The notes beneath the pieces are model-generated. The model saw only the letters and a program-made list of their open reading frames with translations, was not told the DNA's origin and did not search any database. A stretch of DNA of 64,000 bases, taken from Hansfordia pulvinata. Lineage: Eukaryota; Ascomycota; Sordariomycetes; Xylariales. This document shows, one piece after another, positions 10,956 to 23,700 of this stretch (position 1 is the first letter of the stretch; each line of letters starts with the position of its first letter). The translations under genes and the position numbers were made by a program. The DNA lies in the NCBI GenBank assembly GCA_006538405.1, contig BJKQ01000006.1, positions 2,627,001 through 2,691,000 of the forward strand, in the 5' to 3' direction.

Positions 10956-13210
10956 ATGTTCAGGCAATTGGCGTTTGGCGCTTTCGCGCTGGCCACGCCT
11001 GCACTCGGCCTCTACCGGAATGGCTCGACGTTGGCTCCATGCGAATCGCCAATTTACTGTCGCGGTGAGATTCTGAAGCAAATCGAACTGGCCAAGCCCT
11101 TTGCCGACTCCAAAACCTTCGTGGACCTGTGAGTACCGTGCCCCCCCCTCACCCCCTTCCCGCGTGTCTAGCTTGGGCTGTCCGCTCAACTTGTCTCCTT
11201 AGGCCAACCAAGAAACCTCTCCAAGAGGTGATCGCGGCGTTTGATAAACTCAAAAAGCCCTTGAGCAACAACACAGCGTTGCAGGACTTCCTGGGCACCT
11301 ATTTTGGCGAGGCCGGGTCGGAGCTGGAGGCTGTACCCTCGGACCAGCTCAAGACGGACCCGATCTTTCTGGATGAGATCAACGACATTGCTATCAAACA
11401 ATTCACGGAAAAGGTCATCGACATCTGGCCCGACTTGACCAGAGAATATGTCGGCGCTGGAAACTGCACGGGCTGCGTCAGCAGCTTCATTCCTGTCAAC
11501 AGAACGTTTGTGGTGGCCGGCGGCCGGTTCATCGAGCCCTACTACTGGGACAGTTACTGGATCATCGAAGGCCTGCTCCGCACCGGCGGCAGCTTCACCA
11601 AGATTTCGAGGTACGTCGCGCATGGGCCGAATAGCGTCTCTCTTGGAGCGACTCATGACCCTCAAAATTCCGATTTACTGACTCCGCGGTAGAAACATCA
11701 TTGAAAACTTCTTGGATTTTGTTGAGCAATTTGGCTTTGTTCCGAACGGTGCACGGGTCTACTACTTGGACAGGTCCCAGCCGCCGCTTCTGACGCAGAT
11801 GGTCAAGATATACGTCGACTACACAAACGACACGTCACTACTGGAACGGGCAGTTCCAGTTTTGGTCCAGGAGCACCAGTTCTGGCTTCAGAATCGCACG
11901 CTGCAGGTCACCTCTGGAAACCAGACTTACAACCTGGCGCAGTGAGTTTGACCAGGTTGGATTCGCCTGAGCTACGTCAGCTAATGTCTCACAAGTTATG
12001 CCGTCTCCAATACTGAGCCGCGCCCCGAATCCTATTATGAGGACTACGTGACGGCAACCAACAAGTCATACTATGCAGAATCAGGCGAGATCTATCCTCA
12101 GACGAAACCATTAAACGATTCCGAGAAGGCCGCGCTGTACTCCAATCTTGCCTCGGGCGCGGAAAGCGGCTGGGACTATACTTCAAGATGGATCGCAAAC
12201 CCCCTGGATGCTGCGAAGGATATCTATTTCCCACTACGCTCGCTCAACACTGCCAGTGTTGTTCCCGTTGATCTGAACTCGGTCCTCTACGCTAATGAGA
12301 TGGTCCTCGCTGACTATATGGAGGTCGCCGGCAACAAGACTGGTGCTGAGAGCTTTAGATCGATGGCATCCAAAAGGTCCAACGCGATGTACAAGCTCAT
12401 GTGGAATGAAACGCACAGCAGCTATTTCGACTACAATATCACATCCTCGGCGCAGAATGTGTACTCTCCAGCGAAGTTCGACACGGCGCAAGACCCGAGA
12501 ACGGTAACAGCGCACCAGAGGGGTCAGAAGTCATCTTCCATGCAGCCCAGTTCTATCCATTCTGGCTAGGTGCAGCCCCACAAGAGCTGAAGGACAACCC
12601 CTTCGCAGTGACGACCGCCTACCGGCGCGTGGCCAGCCTGCTCTCCGAAAAGGCCGGAGGCATCGCAGCGACAAGCTTCTCATCAGGACAACAATGGGAC
12701 CAGCCGAATGTCTGGCCGCCCCTGCAGTATGCTCTCATGAAAGGGCTGCTAAATACGCCCGCGACTTTCGGTGAGGACGACCTTTACTACAAAGAGACGC
12801 AGGACCTTGCCCTTGGGCTTGCGCAACGCTACCTTGACAGCACATTCTGCACGTGGCGTGCCACGGGGGGTTCGACTGATGAGCTGCCCAAGCTTGGGGG
12901 ACTTGGCCCCGAGACAAACGGCATCATGTTTGAAAAGTACAACGACAACTCGACCAATGTTGCGGGTGGCGGGGGCGAATATAAGGTCGTCGAGGGCTTC
13001 GGATGGACCAACGGCGTGCTGATCTGGGCTGTCGACACATTTGGTAATCGGTTGTCACGACCCGACTGCGGCGACCTGCAACCGGCACAACTCGAGTTGC
13101 GGGATCTGGGTACGACGGGCGAAGCGCATCGACGAAGGGCCGCTGTCGAACTGGACCCCTGGGATGCACAGTGGAGGAAGGATTTCCGGGGTCACAAGAG
13201 GGTCGTCTGA
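10956..13210 (+). CDS. Secreted GH37 trehalase
   Basis: Hydrolyses alpha,alpha-trehalose to glucose. Four exons: 10956-11128, 11203-11610, 11693-11941, 11996-13210; all junctions are GT...AG and in phase. A signal peptide (MFRQLAFGAFALATPALG) and many N-glycosylation sequons indicate an exported enzyme. Both trehalase signatures are present: GGRFIEPYYWDSYW (about residue 185) and QWDQPNVWPPLQ, plus the glycine-rich GGGGEYKVVEGFGWTNGV segment near the C terminus. The frame breaks once at CCC 12494-12496. Reading one extra C continues DPENGNSAPEGSEVIFHAAQ and the conserved FYPFWLGAAP, giving about 681 aa, normal for the family. As sequenced, the frame would stop at TAG about 12567-12569, before the second signature. 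The gene converges on the GNAT gene with 175 nt between stop codons. Confidence 0.93.
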
Positions 13211-13385
13211 GTCGCGAAACGGCAATGAATTGATAGACAGGCTGGGTAGTGTTTCACTCCTGCGCCTAGATGTGACCATGCAGACCGTTCTGGTGTGAGA
13301 GCACGGCCATCATAATCACCGGAAGTGCGGGACTCGAGCGAGACGTTGATGGGGTACGAATGTCACGCGCTATCATGGAATACCT

Positions 13386-14197
13386 TCACGAAGCCCTCTT
13401 GTTCTGGCCATCCTCCGTGCCCAATTCTCCTCCTTTCCCAGCGCCCTCTTCCACGAGCTCCCCTCTCAACAGCCCGTAGATGTGCTTGTCAAGCATCCGG
13501 CCGTCCTTGGTGACGGCGCGGCGCAGCACGCCCTCGTGCACAAAGCCGAGGCGGCGCAGGATGGCGGCGCTGGCGGGGTTACCCTCGTAGACAGTGGCCT
13601 CGATGCGCTCGACGTCCGGAGGGAAGCCATGGCCCTCGCCGTCGCCGCCGTCAAAGGCCCAGCGACAGAGCTCCCTCGCGGCCACCGTCGCGACACCCCG
13701 CCCCAGAACGGCCGCCCCACCCAGTACCCCAGCTCGAGGGTGCGGCGGTCCACGTCGCCGCGGAACAGCAGGCCCGCCGCGCCGGCGACCTGCCAGCCTT
13801 CTCCCTCGTCTCCTGCTTCTTCTCCTTCTTCTCCTGCATCTCCTGCATCTCCTCCCCTAGCCCCGCCTCCTCCGCTGTCCACCCGTGCTCCCTCACCCTC
13901 GCCCTCGCCCTCGCCCTCGGAGGGGACGAGGAGGGCAAAGTGGCGGGCGCGCGTGGCCGGGTCGCGGGCGTGGGCGACGAACGCCTCGGAGTGGGCCAGC
14001 GTGTACGGGTGCGGGAAGGCGTCGCGCATCCACTTGGCGACGAGCGCGTCGTTGGCCAGCGCGGCCCAGGCCGGGGCGTCGCCGGGCCGCGGGCGGCGCG
14101 CACGGACGAGCAGCCCGCGGGGGTGCGCGAGAGGAGTTGCTGTCCGGGGGTTCTCGGGAGCGGGGGCGGCGGCCGGGCGCTGGCTCGGCGCGGACAT
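13386..14197 (-). CDS. GNAT acetyltransferase, RimJ/RimL-like (Acetyltransf_3 type)
   Basis: Predicted small-molecule or N-terminal-amine acetyltransferase using acetyl-CoA; substrate unknown. Starts at 14197 (MSAPSQRP...). N-terminal blocks: LLVRARRPRPGDAPAWAALAND and WMRDAFPHPYT; then an acidic Gly/Glu low-complexity insert (about residues 93-135) coded by imperfect CTCGCC repeats; then LELGYWVGRPFWG (beta-4). After a frame break at the G4/C4 run 13696-13699 the domain continues VATVAARELCRWAF, RIEATVYEGNPASAAILRRLGF and DKHIYGLLRGEL, the typical C-terminal half of the fold. One added G gives WGGGVATVAAREL and a protein of about 270 aa. The stop at 13386 faces the trehalase stop. Confidence 0.82.
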
Positions 14198-14622
14198 GAT
14201 TTACTGGCTGTCTTTTTCTTTCTTTCTCTCTCTTTCCCTTTTGTTGACAATGCGGTGGAGTGGTGCGGGGAGGAGGCTTCGAGGGTAGGTATGTAGGTAA
14301 GGTATGTACTTGAGGTATGGGGGAATGGAAGGTTGGTCGTGGGAGGTGGAGTATTCGACCCAAGCCGCGAGATTATGGCGGACGAGCTGCTTATACCGAC
14401 TCGTACTCATTGACTCCAGCCGAAGCAACTCACGGAGTGCGACGGCATGGAAGAGGAAATCACCGCGTATGGCTCATTATGAGTCACCCCGGATTTGCGG
14501 CGCTGCTGGCTGTCACGGTCAGCTCGTGCTCAGGGAGGTAGCCTTCGTGCTCAGGGTACCTGTCTTCGTCGCGCAACCCGTTACGAGTGGCTGCATGCTC
14601 TAGCGTGCTCCAAAGGGCCGAG

Positions 14623-14623
<1 letters not shown>

Positions 14624-14667
<44 letters not shown>
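14624..14667. repeat. (TG)22 microsatellite
   Basis: Uninterrupted TG dinucleotide tract of 44 nt between the GNAT and ERV46 genes. It creates repetitive Cys/Val ORFs that are artefacts. Confidence 0.97.
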
Positions 14668-14668
<1 letters not shown>

Positions 14669-15824
14669 TGGTCCGTTTGGAGCAGATGGTCGTGATCCAA
14701 GCGTTTAAAATGCGAAGGCTGCGAACGGCTGGGGAAAATAACCCCAAGCTCATCCTGGCCTTTCTGCGAGTCGGACGGAGGCTGACTGGCGCGTAAGAAA
14801 GTCTCCAGACGAAGGGGGCTTTGAAAGCAAGAACGGTCTCTGGTCCAAGTGTTGCAGGTCGTTCCTGCCTACAGTCTGGTAGCAGAGTTCCATGTATGAG
14901 GAGACTGCACGGTCAGATGTGGCCATTCGGAATCCCTCCCAATACCGCGTCCTTGCAATCATTTGCTTCAAGCCATTGCTTTGCGTGCTGTCCGTTGGCT
15001 TACCACCATCTACCGATAGTACCTAATGCGGCACAGGGCATAGTACTTTTAGAAGTCACCGGCATACGTCTGGCTGGCCGGCTTTAGGGCCATGGACATA
15101 AAAGTAACTGACCCTCTCACTCAAGACGGGAGTGCGCGGGCCTGGGTAAATAGGTAGGTAGGTACCTTGAGCCGCCTTCTCTACAATCATGCTGCTTACC
15201 TCATTCTGCGGCACATCTGGAACAATAGGTACGGTATGTATTGATACACGTTGAGACTGAATGGTGGGAGCTACAAGTACGCACAGAGGACAAGTAATTG
15301 ACAACCTTCCATAAGACTGTTACTCGTAGTTTCCAAAGCTCAATTGAGATATTCTTAGCACAGGAACGTGGGGCTACCTCCACTTATGGTCGGGATGCAG
15401 CCGAATGGCTATTAAGAGTCCCCTGGAGAGAATAGCGCCCTCGGGAGGTCTAGGCCCGAGTCAGCAAGTGACTGGAGGTAGCCTGCACACGGCGCGAAGT
15501 ACGCGGTACTTCGAGGCGCGACTCTTGTCTGGAATAGACCCTGCAGAAAGCACATCACTAGGCGCTCTGGCATGCCTGGGCCTGCCTAACGACGCCGTAG
15601 CGGATACTTTATCTGATGTACCCCAAACGAGAAGGCCAAGCGCGCAGACAAGTTCCAGGCGAGAAGGCTCGACCTTTGGTGAAGCGTGGCCTCTTTCCGC
15701 GGCGGGCAGGACGTTACGTGTACTCGTACAGATCCATACCCATTGGATCAATCCAACCAAGGCCAACAGCGACGGCGCGCCATTGGCTTTCGAGTCTCGT
15801 GGCCTTTGACACCTTCCTGTCGTC

Positions 15825-15881
15825 TGCCTCGCCTCTGCTTCGCCTCGCCTTGCCTCGCCTTGCCTCGCCTTGCCTCGCCCT
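15825..15881. repeat. Tandem 10-mer (TGCCTCGCCT) repeat
   Basis: About four to five copies of a pyrimidine-rich decamer about 350 nt upstream of the ERV46 start codon; the outermost copies are degenerate. Confidence 0.85.
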
Positions 15882-16227
15882 CCAATTGCCTGGCTTTTCT
15901 TTACCACCTTCTCGTCTACTCACGCCTCTCCGCCGGCCCTTGACCCGTCCTGATTTCCAAGTGCCAGGCGTCCGCCGTTCCTTTGCTGCCGTCGCATTGC
16001 TCAACTTGTTCGCGCCTTCATCCTCGTAACACGACCCGCCGGCGCTGTCCACTGGCCGACGGTCCAGCTTCGGTCTCTCTTTGTCCCCTTCGTTCGATGC
16101 CACCTCTCGCGCCATAGCCTATCACCTGACCGTCTTCCCTTCCGCCTGGCAGTCTTTTCAGCATTGAAATTCGTCTTTTTGGGCGTTGCGACCAACCATC
16201 CGTCTGACCTCTCCTGCGCCCTTCGAC

Positions 16228-17767
16228 ATGCCGGCCAAGTCGAGATTCACGAGGCTCGATGCCTTCACCAAAACCGTCGAGGACGCCCGCATCCGCACCA
16301 CCTCGGGCGGAATCGTCACCATCGTTTCCCTCATTGTCGTCCTTTGGCTCGCCTGGGGAGAATGGAACGACTACCGCCGCATCGTCATCCACCCCGAGCT
16401 CATCGTCGACAAGGGCAGAGGTACGCCCCTTGGCCCCCCTTCCCGTTACCCGTCCCCGTCTCCTGCCCAGCTTGTCCCCGTCCAAAGCTAACCACCGCGA
16501 CCTAGGCGAGCGCATGGAAATTCACATGAACATCACATTCCCTAGGCTCCCCTGCGAGCTTTTGACCCTTGACGTTATGGACGTCTCCGGCGAACAGCAG
16601 CACGGCGTTCTCACCGGTGTCCGCAAGGCCAGACTCGAACCCGCCGACAAGGGCGGCAAGGTCATTGACATGAAGAGGATGAAGGTGTGAGTACAGGCGT
16701 CCCCCAACAACGCGTCAGGTTATCCTGCATGCCTCTTATATCATCAGTCGCTGACCATGGCCCCCCTTCACAGCCACGATGACGATGAGAACGCCAAACA
16801 CCTCGACCCCAACTACTGCGGCGAATGCTACGGCGCCCCCTCGCCCGCCAACGCCCAGAAGAAGGGGTGCTGTAACACGTGTGACGAGGTCCGCGAGGCC
16901 TACGCTGCTGCCTCTTGGGCCTTCGGTATGGGTGAAGGCGTCGAGCAGTGCACGCGCGAGCACTACTCGGAGAAGCTCGCTGAGCAGGCGCACGAGGGTT
17001 GCCGCGTCACCGGCGCCATTCGCGTCAACAAGGTCATTGGCAACTTCCACTTTGCCCCGGGCAAGAGCTTCAGCAGCGGCAACATGCACGTCCACGACCT
17101 CAAGAACTACTGGGAGAGCCAGGTCAAGCACACGTTCGAGCACGAGATCCACCAGCTGCGCTTCGGCCCTCGGCTGCCCGACGACATTGGCGACAAGCAC
17201 AACCGCAACAACGCCTGGACCAACCACCACATCAACCCGCTCGACAACACCAAGCAGACCACCGACGACACCAACTTCAACTTCATGTACTTTGTCAAGG
17301 TCGTGCCCACTACCTACCTGCCCTTGAACCAGCGCAAGACCCACGGCTATGACCGCACCACAGACCCCAACGTCTGGCTCGGCAGCCTGGGCGACTCCTT
17401 CGACGGCAGCATGGAGACTCACCAGTACTCGGTCACCAGCCACAAGCGCAGCTTGGCCGGCGGCAACGACGCGGCTGAGGGCCACCAGGAGCGCATGCAC
17501 GCCCGCGGTGGTATTCCTGGTGTCTTCTTCTCCTACGTAAGTCTTGTCGGCCCTCTCTTCCCATCTGCCGGCACGTCTCTGACTCGATCACAGGATATCT
17601 CGCCCATGAAGGTAATCAACCGCGAGGAGCGTGCCAAGACATTTGTGGGTTTCCTCGCTGGTCTCTGCGCTGTGATCGGCGGTACTCTGACCGTGGCCGC
17701 TGCCGTCGACCGCGGTTTGTATGAGGGCGGCGCACGCCTGAGGAAGCTGCAGTCGAAGACTATGTAG
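16228..17767 (+). CDS. ERV46: COPII vesicle cargo receptor Erv46 (ERGIC3 homologue)
   Basis: Erv46 forms a complex with Erv41 that cycles between ER and Golgi in COPII/COPI vesicles and retrieves ER proteins. Four exons: 16228-16420, 16506-16686, 16774-17536, 17594-17767; introns of 85, 87 and 57 nt, all in phase, giving 436 aa. The N terminus MPAKSRFTRLDAFTKTVEDAR is the family hallmark and precedes the first membrane segment (IVTIVSLIVVLWLAW). Then come the lumenal MNITFPRLPCELLTLDVMDVSG, the Cys-rich CGECYGAP...CCNTCDEVREAY, NFHFAPGKSF and FMYFVKVVPTTY blocks, and a second membrane segment (TFVGFLAGLCAVIGGTLTVAAAVD) near the C terminus with a short cytosolic tail. No frame break was found. 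Confidence 0.96.
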
Positions 17768-20700
17768 AAAAAGTAAGCTGAAGAATGAATGGTCGTGGAG
17801 TGGTGCGCGGTGTGGTTCTTGGCGAGGGTTCAGGATATCTTGATTAGATCCATGCGAGAGAAGGGGCTGTCCGGGCAACGGGTGCCCTGGTTTTCCTGTT
17901 TGTTGCCTTTCCAAACGGGGTGTTTGCGCTGCATGGGACGAGGAGTTAGCGGTCAGTTTCCTGGGAATACATCAACCACTTTGTCAAGCAAGTGTCCGGT
18001 TGAAGGGGGTGGGCGGGGTGACTGTGCATTGCTCTCTTGTGATTTGACACGCCGTCGCTGGAGACGAGAAATGGTGCGGGCTCTATGATGCCGTCCATCG
18101 CGGTCTCGGCCAGGGCGCATATAACAGGCCACATATACCAGCAACGGGCATGTTTGTCAATAACCCCGCCACCAGAGAATCAACAGGCAGAGCCGGGAAC
18201 AACTCAAGTTCAGATGCTGAATCCCCGAGAGGTCAGGAGCAGCGTGGGTCTGTGCACCTCTGCGGAAGCAGGCATTTCCTTGCGCTGCCGGCCCCGATGC
18301 CTGCGATGCGCCGTCTCTCGTGGTCTACCGAATCTGCCTTCTGAGCGGGCGATCCGCGCATCTCGAGAGGTCGAAATGGGAAACAGCGGTTTCTCCATGA
18401 CAGCGACCAGCACTTCTGAGGGAAGACTCGCCGGCTTCGACATAGATCGTGATCTTGACAGCTGTCTAGAGGTGGGAGCGAGGGCCCTTTTCGAGAAGTC
18501 TCTCGCAGAAGACTTCGTTGAAGCTCACACCTGTTTTACCAATGTTAGTTCTTTGGCAAAGCGGTCGACGATTTCTCCATGAGGGGGGGGGGGGGGGGGG
18601 GCAAGAAGTAATTCAACAGGCCCTCCTCGTCCGGGAAACATGACGGTGTTCCTGTCTTCTCACGACCTTATCATTCTGCAGCCCCCGTCTGAGTGACGAT
18701 CCCCGATATCTCAATCTGGCCTTATCCATGCATTTCGGCATTCTTGGAGAATTCAAAGAGGAGACTGCTTATACCGTTTTTTTGCTGACGCTTCTTGCAA
18801 GCATACGGAGAGGTCATACGCATTTGCTCCATGCTTTGCTCCGGACAGAAACCACGACAGCCCACAGAATCTGTCCGCAAATAGACCCGATCTGGTCGAA
18901 GTTTGGTGTGCGAACAAGAAACTAGAAGGGCGACCCGCGACTGGATAGACTCGTCGATGCGCAGCCAATGAGACAAAGACGACAATCTCTCAAGGACACT
19001 CGGCTCTCACCGACGTCTTCATGTTTCCTCGCCACTAGACTGAGCGAACTGGACTGCCAGCGTGCTCAGGTCGGGGCAAGCGAGAACTCGCCTGGCCAAA
19101 GTCGGGATGGAACCAGGATGCCTCACCTCTCCCGCCTGCATGGTTGGCCTGTATCGTGTGGGCGACCCGGCTCCCCTCTTACGCTATCTTAATTTCATAC
19201 CGTATCTTAACCACCACTCGGAATACACGCGGGCTGACGCGGCCTCGCTCCAACAAGACGACCGCGAGCACACGCCTGGGAACTGCTGCTGCTCCGGGCA
19301 TGACCCCTGGATGCTGGCGTAAGCAAGGTTGACTGCCGTTCGTCCATCTGGAGGGCAGCGTGCTCTCGCCATGTGACCCTCCAAAACGATCGCCGGCGAG
19401 ATCGAGATGCGGATGAAGATGAGGCGAAACGAGGCCGGTCAGCCGCGCGCCTGCTTGCGGCACTCTGAGATTTCTGGCTGGGCTCGGACGAGCCCAGCTG
19501 CATCAAACACCGTGCTGGCGTGGCGACTTCAGGCCGACCGACCGCGCGTGGCACCAACGTACCCACGGAGGGCAGCCGGCTGCAGCTGCTCGTTCAAGGA
19601 CACGCGATGGATGTCATCAGCATCCATCTTGCCTGCCCAGCCTACGTACGAGTACTTGGCGCACATATAGCGCCAGTCTTTGAAAACGACGAACGACTTG
19701 CAAATAAACAAAGGCGACGTGCTCGGTCCCGCGGACGGCAGCCACGTGCGGCTTGCATGCGCGACGCCGGCGGGGGACAGAGCTTATTTCTCCGGGGTGG
19801 CGAATCCGGGGGTCGCTCGGACGAAGGCCTGCGATCTTCATTACAATACTCGCAGGTCAGGTGGGAGGAAGCCCCGGCCCCTGCGTCGTTGCTGTTGTGG
19901 GCGAGCGCCGGTGCGCCGACGCAGGCGGCGCGGCCAGCCGCAGCGCACGCACCCGGGTCGGGGGTCGGTGGCGGGCGCCGGTGGTATCAGAGGCGAGAGG
20001 CTTGGCAGCTAATTTCCGAGTCGAGGTGCTTACCGGGCTGGGCAGGTCGGCGCATGGATTCTCCAGGACATTATCGCGCAGCGAGGCCCTGGCCGGGTCA
20101 AGGGCGCACAGTCCCTGTCCCGACAGGGCGGCATGCCCATTCGCAGTATTATGGGGCGTGTGTTTGATGAAGGGGGCCAGCAGGGGACGGACGACGAGGC
20201 CGAAACCATGAGGCAGCACCTCAGGCACTTCTTGGTTGAGGAGATGGCGAGCACTCTCCGCTCTGAGCCATCGCTCCCTTCATTGATGGCAAGAGCAGCG
20301 GAAGCCTTGCGATAGTCGTATGTGTCAGCCGCAGCTTGCTTTTCCTGGCCGAGTGGCTGAGCTTGGAGACAGGCGACGTGGCGACGTGGGTAGGTAGGCA
20401 CAGGCTGTCGGCAGCGGCCAGAGAGCCGCCGTGTACGGTTCCTGAGAATTATGGAGTGTGCTTTCAGGAACAGGCTAAAGGCGTGTCGGCAGGGCGGATA
20501 CCTCCATAAGACTCGTATCGTATCGGATGGCGGCAACCAGTCGGCAGTGCCTGTGCCTACATGTAGGTACCGAACCTACCTACAGCGACTGTTCGTGGGC
20601 ACATCTCGCAGATACGGTACGTGAGTACTCGTACCACTCGCAGGAAGGCTTGGATCCGTTCGTTAGGCGGGTGGTCTTGATCAGCTGTCTTGGTTGCAGC

Positions 20701-23700
20701 CTCTGGGCCTATCACGAGGCGAGCCGCGGCTGGACAGGGTCTCGTTGGATCGGGAGGGAGAGGGGCGCCGGAGGGCAGCAGGCCAAACAGAGGCCGCAGA
20801 GGGCAGGGGGCGCAGGCAGAGGCGGGCGTGGCTTGAGCTAATACGTGTAAAGGGGACCCCTAGGACGGGCTGGACGCGTCGGGGCCGACTGACAGGTCTG
20901 GACCGTCGTGCGAGGCTTGCTGGAGGTACGAGTATCCTGTTTGGCGAAGGCGTGCGAGCCAGCGAGCCGCTCCAAGAGGTAGACGAGCCATCGTCAATCA
21001 AGGTCGGGTGCAACGATCCTCGCGAGTAGACGGAGGTAGTCCGGACCCATACCTTCCATCCATTGGAAGCTACACACCTCCTTCCATACGGCTCATGTAC
21101 CGTAGGTATGACACCGGCACGAGGTGCGAGCAGTTGTTGACAGCCCCGGAAGACCGGCGACGGATGCCCCAAGCTGCAGCGCTCAGTCATCAGGGACCCC
21201 TGGGCCTGGACTGGACTGGACGAAACACGGACACCACCTCCATCCTGGAATAGAAGGCACAGCTGCCCCGACATTCGATACTTATTAGTAGGTAGCAGAC
21301 AGTTGAATCCACCGAGTCGGGCATCATGAAAACAGGATAAATGCACCGGGCGGCCACGTTCGTACGGGCTTCGACGACCTCTCAATGGTGCCTTATAACG
21401 CTCCAGGCGTGCATCGGCATAGGTCAACGTTACGCGTGCCTAAAGTGTCAGGGCTCACCCAAATTTCCTTCTGTTGAATACCTTGCGTGAACACGATTAG
21501 TGATGTTGGGTCGACGAATCCTCGTGGTCTGTTGCATCGTGGCTGGTCAGTCTTTGACACGGTCGCGCGACTCGGATCTCGTGATACCCCAGACTGCACT
21601 AGCCCTAGCTCCGACTCTGCTTCCAGGGGGCGGCGGGGGCCAACGCCAAACTGCATTCGTTCAGTCCACCACCCGCAACGCCGACACATTTGGTGCGTGT
21701 ATCGGGGTCGGCCGACGACTCAGGCGGCCACGGCAGCTTAAGCAGGCTGGCTAATGGCATCCACTCGGCTGCTCGCCTGCACCGATCTGAATACGCGTAG
21801 GGCACCCGAGGTACGTGTATTCCGTTCATTACAGGGTAGGGATGGCTCCTCGCACAGCCGAAGTATAGAAGCACATCTGCTTCCCGTCCTCGCGGTTTAC
21901 CACGCCTCCGTACGAGTATCTCATGGACCGCTCTGCCATGAACGCAGGCCCGCACGCGTTCCTCCAAATAAGCCGTGCAAGTGCCGACCCCCGGGCCCCT
22001 CACCAAGCCCACCACGCATCATCGTGATCGACCACTTGCGTGCTGGGTCGGTGGGTGAGGCCAGCAAGTGATGGGCCATTGCTAATTTCAAGGGGCCGCC
22101 TCTAGTCCTTTTGGGGCGTAGGGATCCCGGCAAATCATAGCCTCGGGGTCGCGTGGGTGCGTGGGCAACCAATGTGCCAGTCCAGCGTGGCCCCAAAGAG
22201 ATCTCTCTTCCTTTTCGATAGGTCTGTCTGCGGAGAGGTACGAGAGTACTCGCACCTACCGGGCCTGGAGCCGGTGCTGTGATTACACGAGAGGCTTCCT
22301 GCTTGTAACGTACTTGCTACGAGTACACTCGTGCCGTATCTGCTTTTCTGGGCTGTTGGCCGCATGAGAATCGGACAGCTCCAGATGTCCTCCAAGACCC
22401 TCTCAGTTGACCAATTGTCTATGCTCCATGGTTCATAACTATATCTAAAAGACATTACAGACGGTTGGACTTCAATGAACAGGGAAAAACTCATTACATA
22501 AGGTACTGTTGGATGGACTATCAGAGCTGTTCGGGCTCGCACCTAATACACTCGTGCCTGCAATAATAAAATAATTGAAGGTGCGTGGGTGCCCATGTGG
22601 CGTGAAAGGAGGTACCTGTGGGTAAAAGGGTACATGTTCCCCGAGCCTGGTAGCTGGAGCCAATCTCGCGACGGCGATCGACCTGCCGCTTCGTGACGTC
22701 CAGTCCTTACAAAGGACATCGAGTGACGTGACGTACGAGTAGCAGTACGGAGTACCCTCGTCCAGGTCTTGCCCAGCACCTGAATCTGTACTTGTGGCAG
22801 CTCCTCGCCACATGTGCTCATATTTTGCAAAGGCAAGTCAAAGGTGATGCTGGCGTCGAAATGTTGAAGCTCCCGAGTCGCGCGCTTACGCGTATACGTA
22901 CGCCGCTGGCAGTTTGGAGGAGAGACCGAGGGCATCACGACAGTCGAATTCATCACCGGTGACCACGTGTACCAGTTCTCGTTGCACAGGTCGGTAAAGA
23001 GCGCCCCCTCCACGGAGAAGATGCAGGTCTACGAACTCCGCACTGGAAATACCTCCTAGATCCATCCAGCCGACAGGGAATACCTGTCGACAGGGGCCTG
23101 GTCGAGGGCCTGTCACAGGGCCAACGGTCCCGTGTTTCGCCACACAGACCCCTGGCGGAAACCTGCACGAGTACTCGTGCTGCCTCACCAGACACTCATA
23201 CAAATACCCAAGTAGGACTTCGTACCCTTCAAATAGCGATACTCGTACAGTGCCCGTCTTGGACACAGCCAGTGAGACTATGCGCCCCGTATCAGCATGA
23301 ACACGGCCCCCTGGGGGTTTATTTCGAGAAGAAATCCACACCAACCGCGCCCCATTGCGTTGCCAGGCCCCCTATGCAGAGCGACAGCGCTTTTACTGGA
23401 TTCGCTCTTGGAACAGCCAAAGCCAAGACGCTACCGCGGCGCCGTTGCGGCCTTCTGCTCGTTTCACAGCTCAATGCGTGCTGACCTGGGAACCCGGGAC
23501 ATGCTGCCGCTGGCCCCCGAGCCCTCATCTCTCTCATCATCACCACGAGGCCAGTCAGTACCGAAAACACCTGGTTACGAGTACTGGCTGGACATCTCCC
23601 GCCTCTCTCAACGCGCGTCGCGCTTTCAGCGTGGGCAGGTCTGGTCAATTCCTCGTCTCGTTAAAGCGATTCGGGCTGGGCGTTCCGACCTCTTGCCCTT

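Larger units (their letters stand above)
14198..16227. other. Intergenic region upstream of ERV46
   Basis: No supported gene. It holds a (TG)22 microsatellite, a GGTAGGTAGGTACC word at about 15155 and a 10-mer tandem repeat. The last 200 nt are pyrimidine-rich, like other fungal promoters. Confidence 0.6.

Noticed and set aside
14587..14796. Cys/Val-rich and Thr/His-rich ORFs over a TG tract
   Set aside because: Pure products of the (TG)22 microsatellite; the same applies at 57936-58243.
18085..18582. 165-codon plus-strand ORF downstream of ERV46
   Set aside because: No recognisable domain, signal peptide or splice pattern; composition is that of GC-rich spacer, and overlapping ORFs exist on the other strand.
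20681..21427. 248-codon minus-strand ORF
   Set aside because: Arg/Pro/Ser-rich composition typical of a chance ORF in GC-rich DNA; it contains spacer-type TACGAGTA words and overlaps a 111-codon ORF on the opposite strand.
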